Positions 7,064 through 16,351 are shown, counted from the first letter of the stretch. The stretch is DNA of 64,000 bases from Ignavibacteria bacterium (GCA_016873895.1 VGVV01000005.1:54243-118242), one strand, 5' to 3'. Numbers and translations: made by a program. Notes: generated from the sequence alone by a model not told the origin.

Positions 7064-9388
7064 TTATAGACGTACACCGATCGAAAAGTATGCAAGGGGC
7101 TGTCCAAGCAGCACCTTATTCGGACGTTCCTGGAAGGCAAATGCTCTGCCTGCCGAGAGCCGTGCCGGACCTATGGGCGTGTCTATTCCTAAGGTAAGGC
7201 CAAGACCATGATTCATGTCAGATATCTTGATGTACTCTGGAACCTCCCAGACTGCTCCGATGTCATATCGTACAGAAAGGTATGTGTCAAAGAAGATTGA
7301 GAAGGGCAACTTTCTTCGAAACTCAAGGTTGCCAACTGCAATCTGGCGTCCACGCTGCTGGTCTTCGCGCATCCCGAAAAACATGTCTTGTCCGCCAATG
7401 GAAAACAACTCCGGCGATGGTAGTGTTTTATCTGCAGCGCCGATGGTGACTGAAGGCGTAATCGTAAACCACTGCACGTCGAATACAGAGCTCACACTTG
7501 CTGCAAGTTTCGTGAAGGTAATTCCATTGGAGAGCGATAGCACAGAAGATTCAGCCGATAGATCGATCGTACGCCCTTTGGTAGGGAAGGCTATGTTATT
7601 GCGGTCGTCCCAGCGTGCAAGACCACGAATGGTGGCAAGGGGCTTGAATATTGGCCTGAGAGAATCGTTAAGGTCGCGGTAGCGTTGGTTCTCATATCTA
7701 AGCTCTGCCAAGACAACACCGTTGCGCTCTAACTGACGTCCAGCACTGAGTCGCGCTCCATAACGGTCTTCCGAGAATTCATCTAGCCGTGTGGTGCCGG
7801 GCCTTCCTACACGGTTGTTGTATGTCCAAACATTACGAAAGCTGGAATATCCGCGTATCGAGGCCGTCCATAATGTTCCCGAGATGCGCGGTACGTCGAA
7901 GCCCACCGATACAGAGCCAATGCGCTGACTTAGTACTCCACGCGCAGCCAAGCGAAGTCCTGGTAGAATAAGATTGTCGTGTGCCGCCTCTAAACTTCCT
8001 TGCGTGTAGCGCTCATTATCAACACGAGCGCCGATGCGCAGTGTCTGATTTCCATTGCCTATCGCAGTAATATCAAGCGTGTTGCCGCCACGTCTACCGG
8101 CAGAGACCATCATATCAGATTCTGCAAGAGCATCTGTAGCATGCAGGTTGTGCCATGCTCGCGCGACAAGCTTGAGAGGAACATTCGATGAGTCAGGCAG
8201 AGCAGCTTCACGCACAAGCGTTGCTGGTGAAGAACCACCCTGGATCCGAAACGTTCTGTCGGCTAGGAGCCCCTTATCGATTAACCAATAACTGGATTTC
8301 GATACTGTATCGGCCGACATAAGACGCACGTAGCCGAATTCAAAACCTGCCTCGTGAACGATACGGGAGAGTGTACGCTGCATATCACGAATCGTAAACT
8401 CATTTTGCCGTTGAGCTGCCTGCATGTGAACCAACCGAGCAAAGGCGGTGTCGTTGTCTGCCGATCGAACTATTGCGGTGCTCGTTGGGTACCTGTGCGC
8501 GCGACGTTGTTGCGTGAGCAGACGAATCTGGGGCAGCGCGCGCATGGCAGCGTCTTCTCCGAACTGTATCAGCGAATCGATGTCGGCAAAGGCAAACGTA
8601 CTCCAGTTCTTCACATCCGGCTCTATCACGATGTCTGCCATGGCAAGACGAGCTGAATCCTGCATCATCATCGCAGCAGATAAGGATTGATCTGCAACAG
8701 CCCATGGCGATCCCAGTTGCTCGATTGGAGAAAGTTTGCTGATTGAGTTTACAAGTACAATACGAGTGTCTTGCTTGATACGAGCGTGCTCTATGGGAAT
8801 GTTTGCAACCAGGCCGCCATCGACAAGAACTGTTGAGTCATTCCATCGCACGGGCGAGTATCGAAGTGGAAAGGTTGCACTCGCCCGCAGCGCAGTTGCA
8901 AGGTTGCCTTGGCGCAGCACGGCCGCACGACCGTTTGTAAGGTTGGTTGCTACGATACGAAGTTGCGGATGGAGCTCGTCGAATTCTGTTCGTGTGTTAA
9001 GTGGACTTTCCCAGAGGATGCGTTGCAGCATGTATGCAAAGCGCGTGTTGCCGCCGATAGCTGTAGGGGGAACAAACTCGAAGTTGTTGAAACGCAGTGT
9101 AAGAATGCTGCCATCAGCTGCATTCTTCTGAGAGAGATATTGGTACTCCCGTTGTGATGATTCTCGAATCGAAGCTAAGTCATCCCAATCAACGTTGCGA
9201 AAGATCGAGTCGATCTCCTGTGCACTATATCCGGAGCAGTACAATCCACCAACGATCCCACCAAACGACGAGCCGACGATGACGTCCGGAACGATACCCT
9301 CGCGGTCGAGCACCTTTAACACACCTACTTGAGCGATACATCGAGCCCCGCCACCAGTAAGTACGAGCGCCAGATCTTGTGCACTCAC
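7064..9388 (-). CDS. patatin-like phospholipase with C-terminal outer-membrane barrel
   Basis: 774 residues from GTG 9388. The patatin lipase domain has the oxyanion loop TGGGAR at 11-16, the nucleophile elbow GSSFG with Ser41, and the Asp motif DGG near residue 190. The second half is a BamA/Omp85-type beta-barrel ending in IGVRL. This is the layout of PlpD-type (type Vd) autotransporters, which need a signal peptide. None is present after the GTG, but the same frame upstream to CTG 9443-9445 encodes a good one (LKHLSTIPTLLICLG, then VSAQD). There is no ATG, GTG or TTG in that stretch. The true start may therefore be CTG 9445, 2 bp after the SDR stop. Confidence 0.85.
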   Translation of the reverse strand: MSAQDLALVLTGGGARCIAQVGVLKVLDREGIVPDVIVGSSFGGIVGGLYCSGYSAQEIDSIFRNVDWDDLASIRESSQREYQYLSQKNAADGSILTLRFNNFEFVPPTAIGGNTRFAYMLQRILWESPLNTRTEFDELHPQLRIVATNLTNGRAAVLRQGNLATALRASATFPLRYSPVRWNDSTVLVDGGLVANIPIEHARIKQDTRIVLVNSISKLSPIEQLGSPWAVADQSLSAAMMMQDSARLAMADIVIEPDVKNWSTFAFADIDSLIQFGEDAAMRALPQIRLLTQQRRAHRYPTSTAIVRSADNDTAFARLVHMQAAQRQNEFTIRDMQRTLSRIVHEAGFEFGYVRLMSADTVSKSSYWLIDKGLLADRTFRIQGGSSPATLVREAALPDSSNVPLKLVARAWHNLHATDALAESDMMVSAGRRGGNTLDITAIGNGNQTLRIGARVDNERYTQGSLEAAHDNLILPGLRLAARGVLSQRIGSVSVGFDVPRISGTLWTASIRGYSSFRNVWTYNNRVGRPGTTRLDEFSEDRYGARLSAGRQLERNGVVLAELRYENQRYRDLNDSLRPIFKPLATIRGLARWDDRNNIAFPTKGRTIDLSAESSVLSLSNGITFTKLAASVSSVFDVQWFTITPSVTIGAADKTLPSPELFSIGGQDMFFGMREDQQRGRQIAVGNLEFRRKLPFSIFFDTYLSVRYDIGAVWEVPEYIKISDMNHGLGLTLGIDTPIGPARLSAGRAFAFQERPNKVLLGQPLAYFSIGVRL

Positions 9389-9447
9389 GTATTGATGAAT
9401 GCCAAGACAGATCAGAAGTGTCGGTATCGTACTAAGATGTTTCAGTA

Positions 9448-10329
9448 CTACGTAGATGCCTTATGCTCTTCATAGGTTTGATTCATTGCTATCCATAGTG
9501 CTTCGAATTTGTCTTCTTGCATGAGGCGATCTTGAGCACTGAGGACTGCCAATTCCTTTGTTCCAGAATGTGTATAGACATCATCGCTCCTGCCTGCGTC
9601 AACGGCAGACCAGATGATGTCGGAGCATTCTTTTGCTGTCATCATACGTGACAAGGGGGCTGTAGAGAGTCCGTGCTCACGTGCTAGCACACGCGACTTC
9701 GGAATTGCTGCTCCATACATAGCGCCAATTGAACCACCTTCTGTTGCGTCTGCCCATTCGGTAACAATGCCAGCTGGACATATCGTTGTGGCATGAATGT
9801 TTGTGCCAACTAACTCTGTGCGCAAGGCGGCAATGAAGCCAACTACGGCATGCTTTGCAGCAACATATGCTGCGTTGAGAGGATGCCCGTAGCGTCCTGC
9901 AACGCTCGATATGGCAATAATGTGACCTTCGTTGCGTGCGCGCATCGAAGGAAGTGCACGTGCAGTAAGCCAGAAGATCGAATCAACATTTACAGCAAAC
10001 ATTGAGTGCCACTGCTCAGTAGGTGTATCCTCTACTCGAGCCATGTTTCCACGTCCTGCATTGTTAAACAACACATCTATTCGGCCGTGCTCGGCAAGAG
10101 TTGTGTCGATCACACGATAACAGTCGTGCTCGTGTGAAACATCTGCCACAATCACATGTGGTTGGCCCCCTGCATCAGCAACCTGCTGCGCAACATCGCG
10201 CAAGCGGTCTTCGCGACGGGCAACGAGAACTACATGCGCACCTCTACGAGCTGCCTCGAGAGAAAGTGCAACACCAAGACCGGACGATGCGCCGGTTACG
10301 ATCACTACAGAAGAAGCGGAGATGGTCAT
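9448..10329 (-). CDS. short-chain dehydrogenase/reductase (SDR)
   Basis: 293 residues, classical SDR. It has the NAD(P)-binding TGASSGLG at about 12-19, NNAG, the catalytic Ser in ISSVAG and the YVAAK dyad. Proteins of this type reduce carbonyls or oxidise alcohols in the cytosol; the substrate is not predictable. It is the first gene of the operon that runs through patatin, J-domain protein, HIT-rhodanese and the sigma-54 activator. Upstream lie two copies of a 61-bp palindrome repeat. The patatin frame continues within 2 bp of its stop, which suggests translational coupling. Confidence 0.9.
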   Translation of the reverse strand: MTISASSVVIVTGASSGLGVALSLEAARRGAHVVLVARREDRLRDVAQQVADAGGQPHVIVADVSHEHDCYRVIDTTLAEHGRIDVLFNNAGRGNMARVEDTPTEQWHSMFAVNVDSIFWLTARALPSMRARNEGHIIAISSVAGRYGHPLNAAYVAAKHAVVGFIAALRTELVGTNIHATTICPAGIVTEWADATEGGSIGAMYGAAIPKSRVLAREHGLSTAPLSRMMTAKECSDIIWSAVDAGRSDDVYTHSGTKELAVLSAQDRLMQEDKFEALWIAMNQTYEEHKAST

Positions 10330-10365
10330 GGCAGAGGGGGGAAAGAGATGGGAAGGGACGGGTTA

Positions 10366-10488
10366 GTAGGGGCGACCCAATGTGGTCGCCCGAAAGGGTA
10401 CAAGGGTACAGGGGTACGCAGATTCCGTAGGGGCGACCCTATGTGGTCGCCCGAATGGGTACAAAGGTACATGGGTACAGAGGGACGC
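10366..10488. repeat. two tandem copies of a 61-bp palindrome + GGTAC repeat
   Basis: Two copies start at 10366 and 10427. Each begins GTAGGGGCGACC, forms an inverted repeat (GGGCGACC and GGTCGCCC), and continues with three spaced GGGTACA-like words. Loop bases and words differ slightly, so the copies are not brand new. A related copy with a changed stem (GGGCGAGCC/GGCTCGCCC) is at 55964. The spacer between the SDR and acylphosphatase genes (10330-10489) holds nothing else recognisable apart from a purine-rich stretch at 10330-10360. Confidence 0.75.
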
Positions 10489-10489
10489 A

Positions 10490-10759
10490 TTAGAGTATGC
10501 GGAAGGTTTTATAGATACGTGTGTTAGAAAGTTCGGAGCATGTAACGGAAGTGACATTGGCAAATTGTGGTCCTTGCCTCATAAGCATTTCAAATTCTGT
10601 GAGTGAGCTTACCGAGCCTTGCGCCACGCACTCTACATCACCTGATTCTAGGTTTGTTGCGAAGCCTCGTAGGTCTAGCTTATGGGCATGATGGAGTGCA
10701 AATCGACGGAATCCAACGCTTTGGACGCGGCCCGAGATTAAAAACTGGACAGTTTCCAT
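10490..10759 (-). CDS. acyP: acylphosphatase
   Basis: 89 residues, normal for the family. The phosphate-binding loop is GRVQSVGFR (usual GRVQGVGFR), and the catalytic Asn is in GFATNLESGDVE. The enzyme hydrolyses acyl phosphates such as 1,3-bisphosphoglycerate or carbamoyl phosphate in the cytosol. It follows the SDR gene upstream with a 4-bp gap, so the two are probably cotranscribed. The C-terminus ends KTFRIL, slightly different from the usual F.i.Y end. Confidence 0.9.
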   Translation of the reverse strand: METVQFLISGRVQSVGFRRFALHHAHKLDLRGFATNLESGDVECVAQGSVSSLTEFEMLMRQGPQFANVTSVTCSELSNTRIYKTFRIL

Positions 10760-10763
10760 GTGG

Positions 10764-11528
10764 TTACATTTTCTTGTCTACAATTGAGACGGTTGCTTGT
10801 GCGGTAGGCGTGATGAGAATGTCTTGGACACTAACATGAGCGGGTCTGGTGGCAGCGAAATAGATACACTCTGCAATGTCGGCTCCGGTAAGGGGCTGGT
10901 AGCCCTGGTACACCGGTCCGGCACGAGAGGTGTCTCCGCGGAAACGCACCTCTGAAAACTCTGTTTCGACCAATCCGGGGTCTACATTGCAAACTCTTAC
11001 CCCAGTTCCATTGAGATCAATCTGCAACGAGTCCGAAAACAGTTTTACTGCGGCTTTCGTTGCACTGTAGACATTTCCACCAAGGTAGGCTTGGCGTCCA
11101 GCGATCGAAGAAATGTTTACCACAAGCCCCTTGCCCGACTTCACCATATGCGGTAGAAATGCACGTGTTACATAGAGCAAGCCCTTAATGTTGGTATCAA
11201 TCATCTCCTCCCAGTCCAATCGTTCGCCCTGGTGAAAACGGTGAAGTCCGCGGGATAGGCCAGCATTATTCACCAGCACATCCGGATGTTGATAGGCCTC
11301 AGGCAGGTGCGATACGGCATCTTGGACAGCGGCATGATCCCGTACGTCTACCGTTTGCGTGAGAATCTGAGTACCGAACGTATTTCGTAATTCCTCGGCT
11401 ACATCGCTAAGTTTCTCCGTGCGACGTGCCCAGAGAACAAGATTGCTTCCGTTTTGTGCAAAAAGCTCTGCACATGCGCGCCCGATGCCGGAAGAAGCGC
11501 CAGTTATAACAGCGTGTTCAGGTTTCAT
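10764..11528 (-). CDS. short-chain dehydrogenase, YdfG-type
   Basis: 254 residues from ATG 11528. It shows TGASSGIG near the N-terminus, NNAG, the ISSIAG serine and the YSATK catalytic dyad. The family includes NADP-dependent 3-hydroxy acid (L-allo-threonine) dehydrogenase, judged from the end of the substrate loop (PGLVETEFSEVRF) and overall length. A longer ATG start at 11579 would run into the divergent gene and is unlikely. The start is only 17 bp from that of the divergent M16-like gene. A second SDR lies three features away, but the sequences are clearly different. Confidence 0.9.
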   Translation of the reverse strand: MKPEHAVITGASSGIGRACAELFAQNGSNLVLWARRTEKLSDVAEELRNTFGTQILTQTVDVRDHAAVQDAVSHLPEAYQHPDVLVNNAGLSRGLHRFHQGERLDWEEMIDTNIKGLLYVTRAFLPHMVKSGKGLVVNISSIAGRQAYLGGNVYSATKAAVKLFSDSLQIDLNGTGVRVCNVDPGLVETEFSEVRFRGDTSRAGPVYQGYQPLTGADIAECIYFAATRPAHVSVQDILITPTAQATVSIVDKKM

Positions 11529-11533
11529 TACCC

Positions 11534-11541
11534 TAAATTTA
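11534..11541. promoter_or_regulatory. shared palindromic -7-like box between divergent genes
   Basis: TAAATTTA is a perfect palindrome in the 17-bp spacer between ATG 11528 (minus) and ATG 11546 (plus). It matches TAnnTTTG at all but the last base, in both directions. It ends 4-5 bp before each start codon, which would give two leaderless transcripts. This is an inference; alternative promoters inside either gene are possible. Confidence 0.35.
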
Positions 11542-11545
11542 CCAA

Positions 11546-12886
11546 ATGCAAACTGCCCCTCCATTATCTCATAAGCCACTTCACTTCTTATTACCAGAAG
11601 TTATCTCTGCAACTCTGGGCGATGGAACGCCATTGTATATCGTACCAGCGGCGAATAAGGACATCGTAACGATTTCCATTGCCTTGCGAACTGGCTCGGT
11701 GCACGACGAAGTACCCGGGGTTACATCGATAGCGGCCCAAATGCTAAACCGCGGTACGACAAGCATGGAGGCGTCTGTTTTCGCAGAGGAGATTGAAAGA
11801 AGGGGCTGCTCATTGCGCACAGCTGCAGACAGCGATGCCACTACACTGCATGCCAGTGGTCTTGCTGAATGGTTTGATGATCTCGTTGGATTTGCAGCCG
11901 ATGCGCTTCTTCATCCACGATTCGATGAGCGCGAGCTGGATACGCTACGACAGCGAACGATAGCCGACATGATGGTAGAGCTTGTTGATGTTGAGTGGCT
12001 CGCAGGCAGGGCTTGTGCAAGCCGCACATTCTACGATCATCCCTACGCCCTTCCGAAGAACGGTACGCCAACCACATTGCGTGAACTCAACCGAGACCTT
12101 CTTATTCGGGCCCATGAGCGTATGCTGATGGCTGAACGATACATCATTGTTGCCGGACCAGTAGATCCAGACAGTGTTGTGAAGAAGCTTTCTGCAGCAC
12201 TCTCTGATTTGCCTGCGCAGCAAAAGACGGCCACATTGCCTGTAGCCACAAGCTCGTTTGAATGGGGCGTTATGGCACCCAAAGAAGATGCTGTGCAGTC
12301 TGCCCTGAGAATCTCCCTGCCGAGCATTGGGTATAACCATGCAGACTACGCCACAATGCAGCTGGTGGCAAACGTGCTTGGTGGCTATACGCTGGCCCGA
12401 CTATTCACCATCTTACGCGAGGAAAAGGGCTATACCTACGGTGCTTATGCTTTTCCGGCTGTGCGGCCGTTAAGTGCAACAACGGCCATCATAACCAGTG
12501 TTGGCAATGAGTTTACCAAGGACACGCTGGACACGATAGCCGAACAGGTGGAGCGCATCAAAACTGAGCGGATTGGTGATGAAGAGTTTGAGAATGCACG
12601 CCAGCAGATTCTCGGTTCATTTGCGCGCAATTGCGAAACACCTCAGCAGGCAGCCTCGCTTGTCTACACCATTGTGCAGTATCATCTGCCCTTCGATTAT
12701 TTCGACAGACACATCGAACGGTTACAGCAGATCACGCCTGATTCTGCTCTTTCGATGCAGAAGCAATACTACTCAGCGTCTAACTGGATTGTTGGAATAA
12801 GTGGAGTGAGCTCTGTTATAGAACAAGCGCTTGCTCCGCATGTGCAGCATATGCAGACGTGGCATCCTGAAGGATACACCTCATGA
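11546..12886 (+). CDS. M16-family protein lacking the HxxEH zinc site
   Basis: 446 residues with the two-lobe M16 (insulinase/processing peptidase) fold: an N-terminal lobe with GSVHDEVPGVTSI and LNRGTT, and a C-terminal lobe with REEKGYTYGAYAF. In active members the first lobe has HxxEH. Here the equivalent stretch is SIAAQ, so the zinc ligands are absent. It therefore resembles the non-catalytic partner subunits of M16 heterodimers. No active M16 gene is next to it. No signal peptide is evident. It overlaps the DcuC-type gene by an ATGA junction. Confidence 0.85.
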   Translation: MQTAPPLSHKPLHFLLPEVISATLGDGTPLYIVPAANKDIVTISIALRTGSVHDEVPGVTSIAAQMLNRGTTSMEASVFAEEIERRGCSLRTAADSDATTLHASGLAEWFDDLVGFAADALLHPRFDERELDTLRQRTIADMMVELVDVEWLAGRACASRTFYDHPYALPKNGTPTTLRELNRDLLIRAHERMLMAERYIIVAGPVDPDSVVKKLSAALSDLPAQQKTATLPVATSSFEWGVMAPKEDAVQSALRISLPSIGYNHADYATMQLVANVLGGYTLARLFTILREEKGYTYGAYAFPAVRPLSATTAIITSVGNEFTKDTLDTIAEQVERIKTERIGDEEFENARQQILGSFARNCETPQQAASLVYTIVQYHLPFDYFDRHIERLQQITPDSALSMQKQYYSASNWIVGISGVSSVIEQALAPHVQHMQTWHPEGYTS

Positions 12887-14208
12887 TGATGGTGATGATC
12901 GCATTGGCTGTAGTGGCCCTGATGCTTCTGGCATTGCAGCGGGGGCACGACGTGCGGCTTGTGCTCATTCTCGGCGGTATCGTGCTTACTTCGATCGTAG
13001 GGCGTCCGCTGGTGATCATCGATTCGATCGGCAAAACTCTCGGCAATGTAGAAGTAACAGGTCCTATCTGTAGTGCAATGGGGTATGCATTCGTATTGCG
13101 AGCAATAGGTGCAGACAAAGAGCTTGTAGCGCTGCTGGCTAGGCCACTTCGTTCTGTGGGATGGCTGCTTATACCGGGTGGTGTTCTCATTGGATTTCTC
13201 ACAAACATTGCCATACCGAGTCAGACAGCGGCTGCAGCTGCCGTGGGTCCAATTCTGTTGCCTCTGATGTATGCCGCAGGTTTTTCAAGACTCGCATCCG
13301 GTGCAACATTGCTTGTTGGATGCAGTATTGGGGGCAGTTTGTTGAATCCTGGAGATGCAGACATTGTTGCCGTGCACACAGCAACAATGATCCCTGTGGG
13401 TGATGTAATTGATACGATGCTTGTGCCTTCGCTCGTGTCTGTAGCAGTGGCGATATTTGTTTTGGTGTTTCAACTGCGCAGCATGGGCATGCGATCAGGT
13501 GAGGTTCACCAGCTCGATCGTGCGAATGATAAGCCTCTTACAGTGAGGCGTATGCTTATGGCAATTTTGGCGCCGCTACCTGTGCTTGTGCTTTTTGTAA
13601 CGCAACCAGGTCTGAATCTTTTTCCCTACATCACGCAGTATTACCCCCACGGGTTGCCTGTATACAGTGTAATGCTTGCTGCCTCGTTCCTAGCCATGGC
13701 TGTTAGTCTGTCGAGCAGTGCGCCGATAGCTGCGCAGTTCTCGAAACTGACAGTCGAGTTTTTCGATGGCATGGGATACGGATTGGCAAAAATTGTCTCG
13801 ATCATTATCGCAGCGGGCTGCTTTATAGCCGGACTTCATGAGATTGGCGTTATCAAGCCAATTTCTCAACTACTGCTAACGGATTCCTCCGTTGCAATGA
13901 TTGCAAGCCCCGTAACAACGTGGCTTATGGCCGTGATGAGCGGCTCGGGAACGGCTCCGGCAGTATCGTTTGCCCAGGCGGTGTTACCAACAATTGTTGA
14001 TGCTGGTGCAGCACATCTGGCTGTTGTGCTTGGAGTCTTGGCTAGCATTGGAGCAAGTATTGGACGCACCATGTCTCCGGTATCAGCAGTGATGTACTTT
14101 GTGAGCGATCTCTCAACAACGGAGCCCCGAGACCTTATGCGAACGGTAGCACTGCCTCTTGTTAGTGGACTGATTGCCGCCATCGCCTGTGGACTTGTAT
14201 CTTTGTAG
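12883..14208 (+). CDS. DcuC-type C4-dicarboxylate carrier
   Basis: 441 residues, about 11-12 membrane helices. Conserved family stretches include GFLTNIAIPSQTAAAAAVGP near residue 105-125 and the matching C-terminal re-entrant loop MSGSGTAPAVSFAQ. DcuC-family carriers move succinate or fumarate across the inner membrane. The start overlaps the M16-like stop (ATGA), and four possible starts lie close together (ATG ATG ATG GTG ATG). The cysteine desulfurase gene follows after 3 bp. The specific substrate is an inference. Confidence 0.8.
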   Translation: MMMVMIALAVVALMLLALQRGHDVRLVLILGGIVLTSIVGRPLVIIDSIGKTLGNVEVTGPICSAMGYAFVLRAIGADKELVALLARPLRSVGWLLIPGGVLIGFLTNIAIPSQTAAAAAVGPILLPLMYAAGFSRLASGATLLVGCSIGGSLLNPGDADIVAVHTATMIPVGDVIDTMLVPSLVSVAVAIFVLVFQLRSMGMRSGEVHQLDRANDKPLTVRRMLMAILAPLPVLVLFVTQPGLNLFPYITQYYPHGLPVYSVMLAASFLAMAVSLSSSAPIAAQFSKLTVEFFDGMGYGLAKIVSIIIAAGCFIAGLHEIGVIKPISQLLLTDSSVAMIASPVTTWLMAVMSGSGTAPAVSFAQAVLPTIVDAGAAHLAVVLGVLASIGASIGRTMSPVSAVMYFVSDLSTTEPRDLMRTVALPLVSGLIAAIACGLVSL

Positions 14209-14211
14209 TCC

Positions 14212-15369
14212 ATGGACCTGATCTACGCAGACTACGCAGCGACTACGCCAACAGACCCCCGAGTTCTCGAGTTGATGCTGCCATACTTTACAGATGAGTT
14301 CTACAACGCCGCCAGCACGCATATCGGCGGTCAGCAAGCCCAGCGTGTTGTTATGAAGGCTCGCATGGACATTGCGCGTCACATTGGTGGCGTGATGAAC
14401 GAGATCATCTTTACCTCTGGCTCAACCGAAGGCATCAATCTTGCAATTATGGGCTCGGTTCGGGCGGCACTGGCCGAAGGGGGCTCTGGACGTCGCAAGG
14501 TTGTAACGATGCAGACAGAGCACGCAGCTGTGCGTGATGCAGCAGATCAATGTCGGATGCTTGGATGCGAGGTGGTATACCTGCCTGCTGATAGTAATGG
14601 ACGGGTGAGTATCGAAGCAGCACAAGAGCAAATCGATGCCAATACGATTATCGTATCGGTCATGGTGGTGAACAATGAAACTGGCGTAGTGCAAGACCTA
14701 AAGTCGATAGCGGATATCGCTCACCAGCACGGTGCACTGTTCATGACTGATGGTACGCAGGCATACGGCAAGCTGCCGATACATGTTGACGAGTTTGGTA
14801 TCGACATCATGATGCTATCTGGCCACAAAATCTATGGTCCCAAAGGTATCGGTGCGATGTATGTTCGCCAGCGAAAGAAATTCTCCTGTCAGATCGAGCC
14901 CATGATGTTTGGTGGTGGACAGGAATTTGGCTTTCGGAGTGGTACGATCAATGTTCCTGGTGTGGTTGGGCTGGCCGCTGCCGGCGAAATCGCACTGCAA
15001 ACGTTAGTGGAAGAATCACAGCGCATCAATAGCTTGCGCGAATATTTTGAACGCGAGGTTTGTAAGCTTCATGATGTATCGATCAATGGAGCCGGTGCCT
15101 GCAGAAATTACAACATCAGCAATGTACTCTTTGAACACGCAGATGTAGCTAGTATGATTCGCGACATGCCCGCCGTGGCCTGTAGCAAAGGTAGTGCGTG
15201 CTCGTCGGCCAAGACAAAGGCCTCGCCTGTTCTGTTGGCAATGGGCCGCACGGAAGAGCAGGCTAATCAATCACTCCGATTTTCCTTCGGACGTGGTACA
15301 ACAGAAAACGATGTCGATCGACTATTGCAAGAGATCACCAGAGCACATGCTCGTAATTTTATCAAATAG
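14212..15369 (+). CDS. cysteine desulfurase (NifS/IscS family)
   Basis: 385 residues, aminotransferase class V. It starts with the typical IYADYAATTPTDP. The PLP lysine lies in SGHKIYGPKG (about residue 206), and the persulfide cysteine in SKGSACSSAK (about 328). The enzyme removes sulfur from cysteine and passes it as persulfide for Fe-S clusters or thiolated tRNA. No scaffold (IscU/NifU) gene is adjacent, so the acceptor is not shown. It is 3 bp downstream of the DcuC-type gene and 16 bp before moxR, so it is in the same operon. Confidence 0.92.
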   Translation: MDLIYADYAATTPTDPRVLELMLPYFTDEFYNAASTHIGGQQAQRVVMKARMDIARHIGGVMNEIIFTSGSTEGINLAIMGSVRAALAEGGSGRRKVVTMQTEHAAVRDAADQCRMLGCEVVYLPADSNGRVSIEAAQEQIDANTIIVSVMVVNNETGVVQDLKSIADIAHQHGALFMTDGTQAYGKLPIHVDEFGIDIMMLSGHKIYGPKGIGAMYVRQRKKFSCQIEPMMFGGGQEFGFRSGTINVPGVVGLAAAGEIALQTLVEESQRINSLREYFEREVCKLHDVSINGAGACRNYNISNVLFEHADVASMIRDMPAVACSKGSACSSAKTKASPVLLAMGRTEEQANQSLRFSFGRGTTENDVDRLLQEITRAHARNFIK

Positions 15370-15385
15370 AACATAAGACGTACCT

Positions 15386-16351
15386 ATGTCTGATACAGCA
15401 CTTGTTGGTAAACTTTCAGAAGACATCATCTCGATCAAACAGCAGATCGGCAAGGTGATTGTAGGTCAGACCGAGGTGGTTGACCAATTGCTGATATCAC
15501 TCTTTGCGCGCGGACACTGCCTGCTTGTGGGTGTTCCTGGGCTGGCCAAAACGCTGCTCATCCGCACGCTCTCGGAGTCCATGGATTTGAGCTTCTCCCG
15601 TGTGCAATTCACGCCCGATTTGATGCCAGGTGATATTACTGGTACAGAGGTTATCGAGGATAATCTATCGACTGGACAAAAAACGTTTCGGTTTGTGAAG
15701 GGGCCAGTGTTTGCCAACATCGTTCTTGCAGATGAGATAAACCGCACGCCTCCCAAGACGCAGGCCGCTCTGCTCGAAGCTATGCAGGAACATAGTGTTA
15801 CAGCATCTGGAACAACATATCAACTCTCCCAGCCATTTTTCGTGCTTGCTACACAGAACCCAATCGAACAAGAGGGTACATACCCACTGCCTGAAGCGCA
15901 GCTTGACAGATTTATGTTCAACCTGTTGTTGGACTACCCATCGTACGACGAAGAAGTTAACGTTGTGCGCTCTACAACTGGTGGAGGTTCTGCAAAGGTC
16001 GAGAATGTTATCGGCGCTGCCGAGATTATAGCATATCAGGAGCTCGTGCGCAGAATTCCTGTTGCTGATAATGTTGTCGAATACGCTGTAAAACTCGTGC
16101 GTGCTACACGACCAGCCTTCACGAGTACTGCTGCAGTAAAAAACTACATCAGCTATGGCGCTGGCCCACGTGCTTCGCAATACCTTGTCTTAGGTGCTAA
16201 GAGTCGCGCAGCATTGCAGGGCCGGTTTACACCAAGCATCGACGACGTTAATGCCGTAGCCCTGAGTGTGCTGCGTCACCGTATCGTTGCAAACTTCACA
16301 GCTGAGGCAGAAGCCGTAACGACGGACAAGATCGTTCAGGAACTCATCTAG
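15386..16351 (+). CDS. MoxR-family AAA+ ATPase
   Basis: 321 residues. Walker A is GVPGLAKT and Walker B LADEINRTPPKTQAALLEAM; sensor I is in ATQNPIEQEGTYPLPEAQLDRF, which is the MoxR signature. MoxR ATPases act as chaperones that mature metalloproteins, usually with a DUF58 and VWA partner. Those partners are not adjacent here, so it stands alone between the desulfurase and der. A final helical lid domain completes the normal length. Confidence 0.92.
   Translation: MSDTALVGKLSEDIISIKQQIGKVIVGQTEVVDQLLISLFARGHCLLVGVPGLAKTLLIRTLSESMDLSFSRVQFTPDLMPGDITGTEVIEDNLSTGQKTFRFVKGPVFANIVLADEINRTPPKTQAALLEAMQEHSVTASGTTYQLSQPFFVLATQNPIEQEGTYPLPEAQLDRFMFNLLLDYPSYDEEVNVVRSTTGGGSAKVENVIGAAEIIAYQELVRRIPVADNVVEYAVKLVRATRPAFTSTAAVKNYISYGAGPRASQYLVLGAKSRAALQGRFTPSIDDVNAVALSVLRHRIVANFTAEAEAVTTDKIVQELI

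Noticed and set aside
12816..13214. 132-residue minus-strand open frame over the M16/DcuC junction
   Set aside because: Opposite two well-supported plus-strand genes; no family resemblance.
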